DNA from: Coriobacteriia bacterium
Lineage (GTDB): Bacteria > Actinomycetota > Coriobacteriia > Anaerosomatales > SLCP01
Direction of reading: 5' to 3'
Assembly (NCBI GenBank): GCA_007125735.1
Contig: SLCP01000134.1
Coordinates: forward strand, 1-15,175
Length of the DNA stretch: 15,175 bases
Shown here: one piece after another, positions 1 through 6,852 of the stretch
Layout: every line of letters starts with the position of its first letter
Position numbering within the stretch: position 1 is the first letter of the stretch
The notes under the pieces: model-generated
What the model was told of the DNA's origin: nothing
The model's database searches: none
Seen by the model: the letters and a program-made list of their open reading frames with translations, nothing else
Made by a program: the position numbers and the translations under genes

Positions 1-197
1 GGGTGCTCAGCGCCCTTCGCGTATCGGGCGACGTTGCCGAGGACCTCCATCATGGAGAGCGCGTAGGGACGCGCGGCCTCGATCATCTCCTGGGCCCTCT
101 TGATCTTGGCGGTCGCGACCATCTCCATGGTGCGCGTGATCTGACGTGTCGACTCGACACTCCCGATCCTCTTCTTGATGTCGCGAAGATTCGGCAT
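1..197 (-). CDS. atpG: ATP synthase F1 gamma subunit, N-terminal fragment
   Basis: This is the start of the central rotor shaft of the F1 sector, which turns inside the alpha3beta3 ring and couples it to the c-ring. About 65 residues are visible before the gene leaves the window. The ATG is at 197-195 and the product begins MPNLRDIKKRIGSVESTRQI, followed by TRTMEMVATAKIKRAQ. That is the classic N-terminal helix of the gamma family (IxxRIxSVxxTxQITxxMxMVA). It follows atpA with only 9 nt between them, and an AGGGGCGA ribosome-binding site overlaps the atpA stop region. The position after atpA matches the standard atpAGDC order, so atpD and atpC are expected just beyond the left edge. Identification is firm. 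Nothing can be said about the central or C-terminal parts. Confidence 0.96.
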   Translation of the reverse strand, partial: MPNLRDIKKRIGSVESTRQITRTMEMVATAKIKRAQEMIEAARPYALSMMEVLGNVARYAKGAEH

Positions 198-206
198 TAC
201 TCGCCC

Positions 207-1769
207 CTAGCTCGCCGTGAAGGACGCGGAGAACTCCTTGCTGGCACCTTCGAGCTTCTCGGAGGTCTCGTCGGACAACGTCTTCTCTTCGCGGATGGCG
301 GCGCCGATCTCCGGATGCACGCTGCTGACGAACGCGAGCAAGTCATCGCGGAAGCGCTGGACGTCCTCGACTGCAAGCTCGTCGAGGAAGCCCTTCGTTC
401 CGGCGAAGATCGCGACGACCTGCTGTTCCGTCGGGTAGGGCTCGTACTGCCCCTGCTTCAAGAGCTCGACGAGCCGTGCGCCGCGGTTGAGCGTCGACTG
501 GGTCGCCTTGTCGAGGTCCGAACCGAACTGGGCGAACGCAGCGAGCTCGCGGTATTGCGCGAGGTCGAGACGGAGCGAACCGGCCACCTGCTTCATCGCC
601 TTGATCTGGGCGTTGCCGCCAACGCGGGAAACCGAGATACCCACGTTGATAGCAGGCCGAACACCCTGGTAGAACAGGTCGGTCTGCAGGAATATCTGAC
701 CATCGGTGATGGAGATGACGTTCGTCGGGATGTAGGCCGATACGTCACCAGCTTGCGTCTCGATGACCGGCAGGGCGGTGAGGGAGCCCGCACCGTACTC
801 GTCGGACATCTTGACCGCGCGCTCGAGCAGACGGCTATGCAGATAGAAGACATCACCGGGGTACGCTTCACGGCCCGGCGGGCGGCGGAGCGTGAGCGAC
901 ATCTGGCGGTATGCGACGGCCTGCTTCGACAGGTCATCGTAGATGCAGAGCACGTGACGGCCCGGGTTGTCATTGCTCGCGGGCTTACCGTCCTCACCGT
1001 TGTACATGAAGAACTCGCCCATAGCGCAGCCGGCCATAGGGGCGATGTACTGCAGCGGTGCGGGGTCCGACGCTGAGGCGGACACCACAACCGTGTAGTC
1101 CATCGCGCCGTAACGCTCGAGCGTCTGCACGACGCCAGCGACTGTCGAGGCCTTCTGCCCCACGGCGACGTACACACAGATGACGTCGGCGCCCTTCTGG
1201 TTGATGATCGTGTCGATCGCCACCGCCGTCTTACCGGTCTGGCGGTCGCCGATGATGAGCTCGCGCTGGCCGCGGCCGACCGGGATCATCGAGTCGATGG
1301 CCATGATGCCGGTCTGCATCGGCTGGTGGACGGGCTGGCGCTCAATGACACCCGGTGCACGGAACTCCAGCGGGCGGTGACCCTCGGCCTGGATCGGTCC
1401 TTTGCCATCGAGCGGCTCTCCGAGCGGATTGACGATGCGCCCGAGTATCGCCTTGCCCGACGGAACCGACACGACACGACCCGTGGTGCGCACGGTGTCG
1501 TTCTCCTTGATGAGAGTCGTGTCGCCCATGAGAACGGCGCCGACCTCGTGCTCTTCGAGGTTGAGTGCCATACCGTAGACTACCTGGCCGTCTCCACCCT
1601 CGAACTCGAGCAGCTCGCCGGCCATGGCGCCACGGAGGCCCTCGACACGGGCGATACCGTCGCCGAGCTGGATGACCGTGCCGACCTCTCGAACGTCGAC
1701 CTCGGCCTGAAAGCGCTCCAGCTGCGCCTTGAGAACGTCGTTGATGGCGCTCGCGGTGATCTCAGCCAC
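207..1769 (-). CDS. atpA: ATP synthase F1 alpha subunit
   Basis: This is the non-catalytic, nucleotide-binding subunit of the alpha3beta3 hexamer. The 520-residue product is slightly longer than the usual 500-515. Walker A is GDRQTGKT at residues 174-181. A Walker B-like strand (CIYDD) follows near residue 276. The SVSRVGG segment carries the conserved alpha arginine finger that reaches into the catalytic site on beta. The N-terminal ~20-residue helix that contacts delta is present, and the C-terminal end is a Ser/Glu/Ala-rich extension. The start is GTG (1769-1767), placed immediately after the atpH TAG with no spacer. The ribosome-binding site GGAGGTGA lies inside the end of atpH, which suggests translational coupling. 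Everything needed for function appears intact. Confidence 0.98.
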   Translation of the reverse strand: MAEITASAINDVLKAQLERFQAEVDVREVGTVIQLGDGIARVEGLRGAMAGELLEFEGGDGQVVYGMALNLEEHEVGAVLMGDTTLIKENDTVRTTGRVVSVPSGKAILGRIVNPLGEPLDGKGPIQAEGHRPLEFRAPGVIERQPVHQPMQTGIMAIDSMIPVGRGQRELIIGDRQTGKTAVAIDTIINQKGADVICVYVAVGQKASTVAGVVQTLERYGAMDYTVVVSASASDPAPLQYIAPMAGCAMGEFFMYNGEDGKPASNDNPGRHVLCIYDDLSKQAVAYRQMSLTLRRPPGREAYPGDVFYLHSRLLERAVKMSDEYGAGSLTALPVIETQAGDVSAYIPTNVISITDGQIFLQTDLFYQGVRPAINVGISVSRVGGNAQIKAMKQVAGSLRLDLAQYRELAAFAQFGSDLDKATQSTLNRGARLVELLKQGQYEPYPTEQQVVAIFAGTKGFLDELAVEDVQRFRDDLLAFVSSVHPEIGAAIREEKTLSDETSEKLEGASKEFSASFTAS

Positions 1770-2327
1770 CTACGCCTCACCTCCCTGAGATGCGGTGGAC
1801 AACTGCGTGCGCACGGCTCCGAGCTGGGAAGCCAGGCTTCCGTCGAGGACGCGGCCTGCAACCTTGATGACGATGCCACCGACGATCGAAGCGTCCACCC
1901 GCTCGCGCAGGGTGACGGGTCGCCCAAGCGAAGCGACGAGATTGTCGGTGATGGACGCACGCAGCCTCTCATCGAGCGGCACGGCGGTGGTCACCTCGGC
2001 CACGACGATGCCGCGCTCGGCTTCGGCGATCTCGCTGAAGGCGCGCGCCATATCGTCGAGAAGGCCGGCGTTGCCTCGCTCGACCGCCAGCGTCACGACC
2101 GACACGACCTCGGACGACACCGTCGACCCGAATATCTCGCGCAGTATCTCGCGCTTCTTCTCGGCCGGGATCCCGGCGTCGGCGAGCGCGTTGCGCAGGT
2201 CCATGTGGCCACGGATCGCATCGACGACGACGCGTACGCCCTCGTCGGCCGCGTCGACGGCGTCGGCGGCGGAGGCGAGGTCGAAGAGGACCCGTGCGTA
2301 GGTCCTTGCGATCTCGCTAGTTGTCAT
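1770..2327 (-). CDS. atpH: ATP synthase F1 delta subunit
   Basis: The delta subunit (OSCP homologue) sits on top of F1 and ties the alpha N-termini to the peripheral b-subunit stalk. I place the start at ATG 2327-2325 (MTTSEIARTYARVLFDLA), giving 185 residues, close to the family's 175-185. A longer reading to 2519 is open but has no family resemblance and would run inside atpF. The N-terminal helical domain (the IARxYAxxLFxLA motif) and the C-terminal segment ending with IVIKVAGRVLDGSLASQLGA, which is the conserved signature of this family, are both present. The start lies inside the last codons of atpF (11-nt overlap). The stop touches the atpA GTG. Both junctions point to coupled translation. 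Confidence 0.96.
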   Translation of the reverse strand: MTTSEIARTYARVLFDLASAADAVDAADEGVRVVVDAIRGHMDLRNALADAGIPAEKKREILREIFGSTVSSEVVSVVTLAVERGNAGLLDDMARAFSEIAEAERGIVVAEVTTAVPLDERLRASITDNLVASLGRPVTLRERVDASIVGGIVIKVAGRVLDGSLASQLGAVRTQLSTASQGGEA

Positions 2328-2859
2328 TGAGGCCTCCCACCTCGGCGAGGTACTTGTCGATGAGCGCCGCGTGGTCGGCAGGCGAGAGCTTCTCGCCGAT
2401 GAGCTTGCCGGCAACAGCGACCGACAGGTCCGCCACGGACGACTGCAGCTCGACCATGGCCGCCTGCTTCTCCGCCTCGATGGCCTCGCGGGCCTTCTCG
2501 ACGATCTGTGCAGCCTCATCGTTGGCCTTCGCCACGATCTCTTCCTTCATCGACTCGGCGGCCTTGCGGCTCTGGTCGACGATCTTGCCCGACTCGGCGC
2601 GCGCCGCGGCCATCTGCTCCTTGTACTCATCGAGCAGGCGCTCGGCCTCGACCCGAGTCTCCTCGGCCTTCTCGAGGGATTCCTTGATCGTCTCGGCACG
2701 CTTGTCGAGGATGTTGGAGATCGGCCCAAAGGCGAACTTCTTGAGCAGCAAGAAGAGCACGGTGAACGCGATGATCGACGGCCAGATGTCCGCCAGGACG
2801 GGGACGACCGAGATCGCGGAACCGCCGTCTTCAGCTGCGTATGCGACTCCTACTAGCAT
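2317..2859 (-). CDS. atpF: ATP synthase Fo b subunit
   Basis: This is the peripheral-stalk subunit, anchored in the membrane and running up the side of F1 to delta. The 180-residue product has one membrane helix (about residues 25-43, DIWPSIIAFTVLFLLLKKF) and then a long, highly charged coiled coil (about 50-150) rich in Glu, Lys and Ala, as expected. The N-terminus (MLVGVAYAAEDGG) is short and hydrophobic and resembles a vestigial signal-like lead. The start ATG (2859-2857) is preceded by GGAGGTTTCG at a slightly long spacing. It follows atpE after 35 nt and overlaps atpH by 11 nt. Only one b-type gene is present in this part of the operon, so the stalk should be a b homodimer. Confidence 0.95.
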   Translation of the reverse strand: MLVGVAYAAEDGGSAISVVPVLADIWPSIIAFTVLFLLLKKFAFGPISNILDKRAETIKESLEKAEETRVEAERLLDEYKEQMAAARAESGKIVDQSRKAAESMKEEIVAKANDEAAQIVEKAREAIEAEKQAAMVELQSSVADLSVAVAGKLIGEKLSPADHAALIDKYLAEVGGLNDN

Positions 2860-2894
2860 GGCTTACGAAACCTCCACTCTGCGGTGTCGGCCGC

Positions 2895-3116
2895 TTAACC
2901 GGCGAGGATCAGAGCCAGAACGAAGCCGAGGAGCGCGAGCGCCTCGGTGAACGCGATGGCGATGAACATCGTGGTCTGGACCTTACCGGCCATCTCAGGC
3001 TGACGCGCCATGGCCTCGACGGCCTTGCCGCCGATGATTCCGATGCCCAGGCCCGGGCCGAAAGCGGCGAGGCCGTAGGCGATACCCGCGCCGAGTACGT
3101 TCAGAGAGCCTTCCAC
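2895..3116 (-). CDS. atpE: ATP synthase Fo c subunit (rotor ring)
   Basis: This is a 73-residue hairpin of two membrane helices that assembles into the rotating c-ring. Helix 1 carries the glycine motif GPGLGIG (20-26). The polar loop is ARQPE (37-41). Helix 2 carries the ion-binding carboxylate Glu58 in FTEALALLGF. In Na+-dependent rings a Gln follows the glycine motif in helix 1 and a Ser or Thr follows the helix 2 Glu. Here these positions are Ile25 and Ala59, so H+ coupling is inferred. The start is GTG (3116-3114), with an ideal AAGGAGG ribosome-binding site 7 nt upstream. This is the strongest site in the operon, in keeping with the high c stoichiometry. It is separated from atpB by 88 nt. 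Confidence 0.97.
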   Translation of the reverse strand: MEGSLNVLGAGIAYGLAAFGPGLGIGIIGGKAVEAMARQPEMAGKVQTTMFIAIAFTEALALLGFVLALILAG

Positions 3117-3123
3117 CAGTGAT

Positions 3124-3130
3124 CCTCCTT
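3124..3130 (-). promoter_or_regulatory. strong ribosome-binding site of atpE
   Basis: On the minus strand this reads AAGGAGG, 7 nt before the atpE GTG, and is fully complementary to the usual 16S rRNA tail. It is the best match among the atp genes here and supports the GTG start. A strong site suits the subunit needed in the largest number of copies. Confidence 0.75.
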
Positions 3131-3137
3131 CATTCCC

Positions 3138-3153
3138 GGGCCTCTACGGGCCC
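3138..3153 (-). other. small stem-loop in the atpB-atpE spacer
   Basis: GGGCC and GGCCC flank a 6-nt loop (TCTACG on the plus strand) inside the 88-nt spacer. It is the longest spacer within the atp genes. The stem is only 5 bp and no T-run follows on the minus strand, so it is not a terminator. It could stabilise the atpE message or be chance in GC-rich DNA. Confidence 0.3.
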
Positions 3154-3204
3154 CCTGTTCGACCAACCGTTCGATGCCGGCGCGTGCCGACATGAGAGCC
3201 GTGA

Positions 3205-4011
3205 TTAGTGCTCAGACGCGTGGAGCGCCCCGCCGATGTAGACGGAGGTGAGAATCGCGAACACGTACGCCTGGATGAACGCGACGAACACCTTGAAAGC
3301 GTACATGATGACCAGCATGAGGAAGCCGAAGCCGGTCATGGTGATGCCGAGAGCGCCGAGCTGCTGGGCGCCGAGGATCATGAAGATGCTGAAGATGCCG
3401 AGGATGATGCCGCCGGCGAACATGTTGGCGTAGAGACGAACGGCCAGCGTGAGCGGGCGCAGGAAGTGTCCGACGAATTCGAGCAGGAAGATGAACGGGC
3501 CGAGCGTGAAGCGGCCGAACGCCGGCATCTCGCGAACACCGCTGGGGATCAGGCTCTTGAGGTAGCCGATGAACCCGTTCTTCTTGAACCCGATCGCGTT
3601 GTAGACGATGAAGACCATCACCGCCCACGTCGCGGTCACGCCGATCGAGCCGGTACCCGGCAGCGATCCGGGGATCAGACCGATGACGTTGTTGAACAGG
3701 ATGAAGAAGAAGAGCGTGCCGATGAACGGCGCGAACTTCAGTCCCTCCTTGCCCATGTTGTCGACGCACAGGTTCCGGATGAAGTCCACACCGGCCTCGG
3801 CGATGTTGCCGATGCCCTTCGGAACCAGGCTCGCCTTGCCGGCGGCGACCAGGAAGAAGACGAGCGTCACGACGAACGCGATGATCAGGAAGAACGTGTA
3901 GTTCGTCAGCACGAACGGGTCGAGAGCCGCCACCGTTCCGTGATCGTCGTCCCACGGCAGTACCGAGTAGTGGTGGAGCTTGGATGCAAGTTTCTCCGCA
4001 AAGCCTTCCAC
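3205..4011 (-). CDS. atpB: ATP synthase Fo a subunit
   Basis: This is the stator membrane subunit that forms the two proton half-channels against the c-ring. The 268-residue product has five to six membrane helices (about 37-56, 95-115, 124-142, 172-190, 200-216, 226-258). The essential arginine is Arg192 in LRPLTLAVRLYANMFAGG, the defining motif of the family. Other conserved positions include FNN (106-108) in helix 2, NIAEAGVDFIRN (69-80), and the C-terminal AFIQAYVFAILTSVYI. The start is GTG (4011-4009), with AAGGAGGAAGG upstream overlapping the stop of the preceding gene region (16-nt gap). No defects were seen. Confidence 0.97.
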   Translation of the reverse strand: MEGFAEKLASKLHHYSVLPWDDDHGTVAALDPFVLTNYTFFLIIAFVVTLVFFLVAAGKASLVPKGIGNIAEAGVDFIRNLCVDNMGKEGLKFAPFIGTLFFFILFNNVIGLIPGSLPGTGSIGVTATWAVMVFIVYNAIGFKKNGFIGYLKSLIPSGVREMPAFGRFTLGPFIFLLEFVGHFLRPLTLAVRLYANMFAGGIILGIFSIFMILGAQQLGALGITMTGFGFLMLVIMYAFKVFVAFIQAYVFAILTSVYIGGALHASEH

Positions 4012-4027
4012 GCGGTTCCTTCCTCCT

Positions 4028-4333
4028 TCACCGTGACCGGGCGAGCAGCTTACCGTACCTCATGAGCTCGATCGTGTAGAGCACGAAAAAGCCGCCCGCT
4101 ACTCCGATAGCGAACGGCACGAATCCCTCGGGGACGAAGCGGCGATACACGAAGAGCGCCCCCACGGCTATCAGCATCCTCAAGAACAGCGAGGCTGCCG
4201 CGAAGGCCAGACCGTGTTCGGGGGCGTCAGGCGTCATCGCGCGGAAGCTGGAGCGGGACGCCAGCAGGAGCCCGGCGCCGAGGACGACTCCGAGCACGAG
4301 CGCCACTGCCCAGTGTGAGAGCAGCGCGGACAC
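4028..4333 (-). CDS. AtpI-like small membrane protein preceding the ATP synthase genes
   Basis: This small hydrophobic protein (101 residues from the GTG at 4333) has about three to four membrane helices (8-25, 42-62, 71-90) and a basic C-terminus (LMRYGKLLARSR). Its place directly before atpB matches atpI, whose product is associated with ATP synthase or c-ring assembly and Mg2+ handling in other bacteria. Sequence resemblance to AtpI is only general (small, hydrophobic, a Gly-rich helix, a basic tail), so the call rests mainly on position. The start is uncertain. The GTG has no clear ribosome-binding site, whereas an in-frame CTG at 4357-4355 has GAGGGG 7 nt upstream and would give 109 residues. 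Confidence 0.7.
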   Translation of the reverse strand: MSALLSHWAVALVLGVVLGAGLLLASRSSFRAMTPDAPEHGLAFAAASLFLRMLIAVGALFVYRRFVPEGFVPFAIGVAGGFFVLYTIELMRYGKLLARSR

Positions 4334-4353
4334 GCTATCGACGAGTGCGGAAG

Positions 4354-4377
4354 TCAGGAATCTACCCCTCTATCCAT
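4354..4377 (-). other. possible 7-codon leader ORF before the atpI-like gene
   Basis: ATG at 4377-4375 opens a short frame (M-D-R-G-V-D-S-stop) that ends at 4354. Its stop codon overlaps an in-frame CTG for the atpI-like gene as CTGA, and the GAGGGG motif lies inside it. This could be a coupling leader, but no good ribosome-binding site was seen before the ATG and chance is likely. It is recorded because it affects where the first atp gene starts. Confidence 0.2.
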
Positions 4378-4494
4378 GACACCCTACGCGGTGCGACCTC
4401 GGTGTCCGGCGAACCGACCCGATGCTGGCCCTCGTCCCCGACGCGTACCGGCGCGTGGCGAACAAGCCCGTTCGGACCCCTCGGAAGCGGCCCT
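4378..4494 (-). other. untranslated leader of the ATP synthase operon
   Basis: This stretch lies between the inferred transcription start (near 4488) and the first atp gene. It is GC-rich. One short inverted repeat is visible (ACGCG...CGCGT, 4441-4456, 5-bp stem). No terminator-like T-run and no recognisable riboswitch was seen. The long leader of about 155 nt leaves room for post-transcriptional control, but nothing specific is shown. Confidence 0.4.
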
Positions 4495-4523
4495 ATCGTA
4501 CACGAAGCCCGACACGAGGACAA
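4495..4523 (-). promoter_or_regulatory. sigma70-like promoter of the ATP synthase operon
   Basis: On the minus strand TTGTCC (4523-4518) is separated by exactly 17 nt from TACGAT (4500-4495). Each hexamer matches the consensus at 4 of 6 positions, including TTG of the -35 and TA..AT of the -10. It sits only 16 nt after the wecA stop and points into the atp genes, giving an expected start near 4488. The position between wecA and the atp genes is where such a promoter is expected. Confidence 0.65.
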
Positions 4524-4538
4524 GCGAGCACGACCTGC

Positions 4539-5690
4539 TCAGATGTCACCGTCCGGGTGACGCGCCACGCGCTCGTCGAACGCTTCGTCGCCGGCTTCGT
4601 GAGGCTCGTCGTCGTCGGCCTCGTGATGGTGGTGCGCCGCTTCGAACAGCCCGAGCCACGAGGCCATGAACGCCGAGAGACCCGCGAGGACCGCGAACGC
4701 CACGAGCTTGAGGGAGACGGGCGCGTGTCGCACCGCATACCCTCCCACCGCGAGCGCCGCCGACCATACGTAGATGATGAGCACGGTCTGTCGCTGGTCG
4801 AATCCGCGCCCGAGGAGACGGTGGTGGATGTGGCCCTTGTCTGCCTCCTGGATCGGTCGCTTGTGCCGGATGCGCCTGATGATCGCCGATGCGGTGTCGA
4901 ATATCGGTACTCCGATGATGAGAAGCGGCACAGCGAGAGCGATCGCAGCGACCGACTTCATGACGCCGAGCAAGGAGATGCTGGCAAGCGTGAAGCCGAG
5001 GAACATCGCTCCGGAGTCGCCCATGAAGATGCTGGCCGGGTTGAAGTTGTAGCGCAAGAACCCCACGCACGCCCCGATGAGCGCTGCGGCGAACGCCGCC
5101 GCGACGGGCTGGTTCGACTGCATCGCGAGCACGAGGAACGTGGTGGCGGCTATCGCGGTGACGCCCGCTGCCAAGCCGTCGAGGCCATCGATGAGGTTGA
5201 TGACGTTCGCGAAACCGACGAAGTAGACGAGCGTGAGCGGGATGCCGGCAAGCCCGAGCGCGATGAGTCCGCTGCCGAACGGATGGCCGATGAAGTCGAT
5301 GCGCACACCCGATCCGATCGCCACCATCGCCGCGACGATCTGACCGATCAGCTTGGGGCCGGGCTCGAGCGTCATGATGTCATCGAGGACCCCCACGATG
5401 AAGATGATGCCGAGGCCCGCCAGTACGCCGACGACCTGTGCCCCGCCCACGGCGACGAGCGCGCGCCACCCGAAGTACGTCTCCCCTACGTACTGGACGG
5501 CAAGCGCCGCGCCGAAGCCCGCGAACAGGGCTATCCCCCCGAGACGGGAGATCTCCCCGGTATGCACCTTGCGCCCGTCCGGCGTATCGACGAGGCCGAA
5601 CCGGAGCGACGCGGCGCGCACCAGAGGAGTGAGCGCGAACGTCACGACCGCGGCGATGCCGACGAGCATAGCTATGCGCTCGACGCTCAC
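4539..5690 (-). CDS. wecA: UDP-GlcNAc:undecaprenyl-phosphate GlcNAc-1-phosphate transferase (WecA/TagO family)
   Basis: This integral membrane enzyme transfers GlcNAc-1-phosphate from UDP-GlcNAc to undecaprenyl phosphate, the first lipid-linked step for teichoic-acid-like, arabinogalactan-like or other envelope glycans. The 383-residue product has about ten to eleven membrane helices. Family motifs are all visible: VLDDIMTLEPGPKLIGQ with Asp103-Asp104, NVINLIDGLDGLAAG (163-176) with Asp168 and Asp171, FMGDSGAMFLG (222-232), and the substrate-specifying HIHHR (287-291), which separates the WecA/TagO branch from MraY. The start is GTG (5690-5688), 7 nt after the dCMP deaminase stop. A later ATG at codon 8 is possible. 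Unusual is the C-terminal tail of about 32 residues after the last helix, with four consecutive His (353-356) followed by Asp/Glu-rich sequence. Which glycan it starts cannot be told from the window. Confidence 0.93.
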   Translation of the reverse strand: MSVERIAMLVGIAAVVTFALTPLVRAASLRFGLVDTPDGRKVHTGEISRLGGIALFAGFGAALAVQYVGETYFGWRALVAVGGAQVVGVLAGLGIIFIVGVLDDIMTLEPGPKLIGQIVAAMVAIGSGVRIDFIGHPFGSGLIALGLAGIPLTLVYFVGFANVINLIDGLDGLAAGVTAIAATTFLVLAMQSNQPVAAAFAAALIGACVGFLRYNFNPASIFMGDSGAMFLGFTLASISLLGVMKSVAAIALAVPLLIIGVPIFDTASAIIRRIRHKRPIQEADKGHIHHRLLGRGFDQRQTVLIIYVWSAALAVGGYAVRHAPVSLKLVAFAVLAGLSAFMASWLGLFEAAHHHHEADDDEPHEAGDEAFDERVARHPDGDI

Positions 5691-5697
5691 GAGCCGC

Positions 5698-6147
5698 TCA
5701 GTCCCTCACGACCGCGCGCGGCCGTACGCCGGCCTCGGCAAGGATCTCGTCGGCCAGGGAATCCGGATACGGGTCGCGGAAGACGATGTCGACGACACCG
5801 GCGTTCACGAGGATCTTCGCGCAGAGCACGCAGGGCTGGTGCGTCGTGTAGACGGTGGCGCCGTCTATGACGATCCCGTGCCGAGCCGCCTGGATGACCG
5901 CGTTCTGCTCGGCGTGGATGCCCCGACAGAGCTCGTGGTGGCTTCCGGACGCTATGCTACGTGCCTCGCGGATACAGCCGACGTCCTCGCAGTGCGCGAG
6001 CCCGGTCGGGGTGCCGTTGTAGCCGGTTGCGAGGATGCGCCGGTCCTTGACGAGGATGGCGCCGGTGCGGCGCCGCATGCACGTGGACCGTCCGGCGACC
6101 TGCTCGGCGATGCTCATGAAGTATTCGTCCCACGAAGGGCGACCCAT
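5698..6147 (-). CDS. comEB: deoxycytidylate deaminase (dCMP deaminase, ComEB family)
   Basis: This is a zinc-dependent cytidine-deaminase-fold enzyme predicted to convert dCMP to dUMP, the substrate for thymidylate synthesis. I chose ATG 6147-6145 (MGRPSWDEYFM, 149 residues) because GGAGGT lies 9 nt upstream and because the family usually begins RPSWDEYFM. A longer open frame to 6252 overlaps upp and has no family resemblance. The zinc and proton-shuttle motif HAE is at residues 78-80 (in CRGIHAEQNAV), and the second zinc motif PCVLC is at 105-109. The TGYNGTPTG segment (41-49) and His/Cys residues at 52-75 fit the dCMP rather than the free-cytidine branch. It lies 19 nt after upp and 7 nt before wecA, within one transcription unit. 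Confidence 0.93.
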   Translation of the reverse strand: MGRPSWDEYFMSIAEQVAGRSTCMRRRTGAILVKDRRILATGYNGTPTGLAHCEDVGCIREARSIASGSHHELCRGIHAEQNAVIQAARHGIVIDGATVYTTHQPCVLCAKILVNAGVVDIVFRDPYPDSLADEILAEAGVRPRAVVRD

Positions 6148-6166
6148 GACGTTGTGACCTCCGTGG

Positions 6167-6820
6167 TTAACGGGTACCGAACAGGCGGTCTCCGGCATCG
6201 CCGAGACCGGGGACGATATAGCCGTGGTCGTCGAGATGACTGTCGACGGCACACGTGTAGACCGTCACGTCCTCACAGCACTCGACGACCTCTCTGATTC
6301 CCTCGGGCGCAGCGATCAGCACGAGCAGATTGATCGCCCGTGCGCCCCGCTCACGCAGGAACTCGACGGCCGCAGCCGCCGAACCGCCGGTGGCGAGCAT
6401 CGGGTCGACGATGAGTATGTCGCGCTCGCCGATGTCCTCGGGCAGCTTGCAGTAGTACTCGACCGGTTTCAAGGTCTCCGGGTCCCGGTACAGGCCGATG
6501 TGTCCCACCTTCGCAGCCGGGATGAGCTGCAGGATCCCGTCGACCATACCGAGACCAGCGCGCAGGATCGGTATGACCGCGACCTTCTTGCCGGCGAGCA
6601 CGTACGTGGTGGCCTCGGTGACCGGGGTCGTCACCGTCGTCTGCGTAAGCTGGAAGTCTCGTGTCGCCTCGTACGCCATGAGCATCGCGAGTTCGCGCAC
6701 GAGCTCGCGGAACTCCTTGGCGCCCGTAGCCGCATCGCGCATGATCGAGAGCTTGTGCTGGATGAGCGGGTGATCCATGACCACCACGTTGGGGTACTTC
6801 TCATGCGCCCGCTTGGCCAC
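6167..6820 (-). CDS. upp: uracil phosphoribosyltransferase
   Basis: This salvage enzyme makes UMP from uracil and PRPP. The 217-residue product is a little longer than the typical 208-209. The PRPP-binding loop is VDPMLATGGSAAAA (138-151), the hallmark of the family. The VIPILRAGLGMVDG segment (82-95) and the C-terminal uracil-binding region YIVPGLGDAGDRLFGT are also clear. The start is GTG (6820-6818), with AAGGAGAG 5 nt upstream; the extra N-terminal residues (AKRAHEKYPN) come from this start. An internal ATG at codon 15 would give a short form, but the ribosome-binding site favours the GTG. It follows glyA by 32 nt. Confidence 0.97.
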   Translation of the reverse strand: MAKRAHEKYPNVVVMDHPLIQHKLSIMRDAATGAKEFRELVRELAMLMAYEATRDFQLTQTTVTTPVTEATTYVLAGKKVAVIPILRAGLGMVDGILQLIPAAKVGHIGLYRDPETLKPVEYYCKLPEDIGERDILIVDPMLATGGSAAAAVEFLRERGARAINLLVLIAAPEGIREVVECCEDVTVYTCAVDSHLDDHGYIVPGLGDAGDRLFGTR

Positions 6821-6852
6821 GCCGTCTCTCCTTGCGTCCGTCGCCCTCGGCC

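Noticed and set aside
3..2330. Long plus-strand open frames opposite atpA and atpH (3-1076, 1326-2330)
   Set aside because: They are antisense to certain ATP synthase genes, have Arg/Leu/His-rich low-sense translations and no recognisable motif. In high-GC DNA the antisense frame of a real gene often stays open.
2328..2519. N-terminal extension of atpH into atpF
   Set aside because: The extra residues are Arg/Ser-rich with no resemblance to delta subunits, whereas MTTSEIARTYARVLF matches the true N-terminus.
3208..5870. Plus-strand open frames opposite atpB and wecA (3208-4065, 4422-5870)
   Set aside because: The translations are runs of Asp/Glu/Arg typical of antisense to membrane-protein codons. 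The genes on the other strand carry full family motifs.
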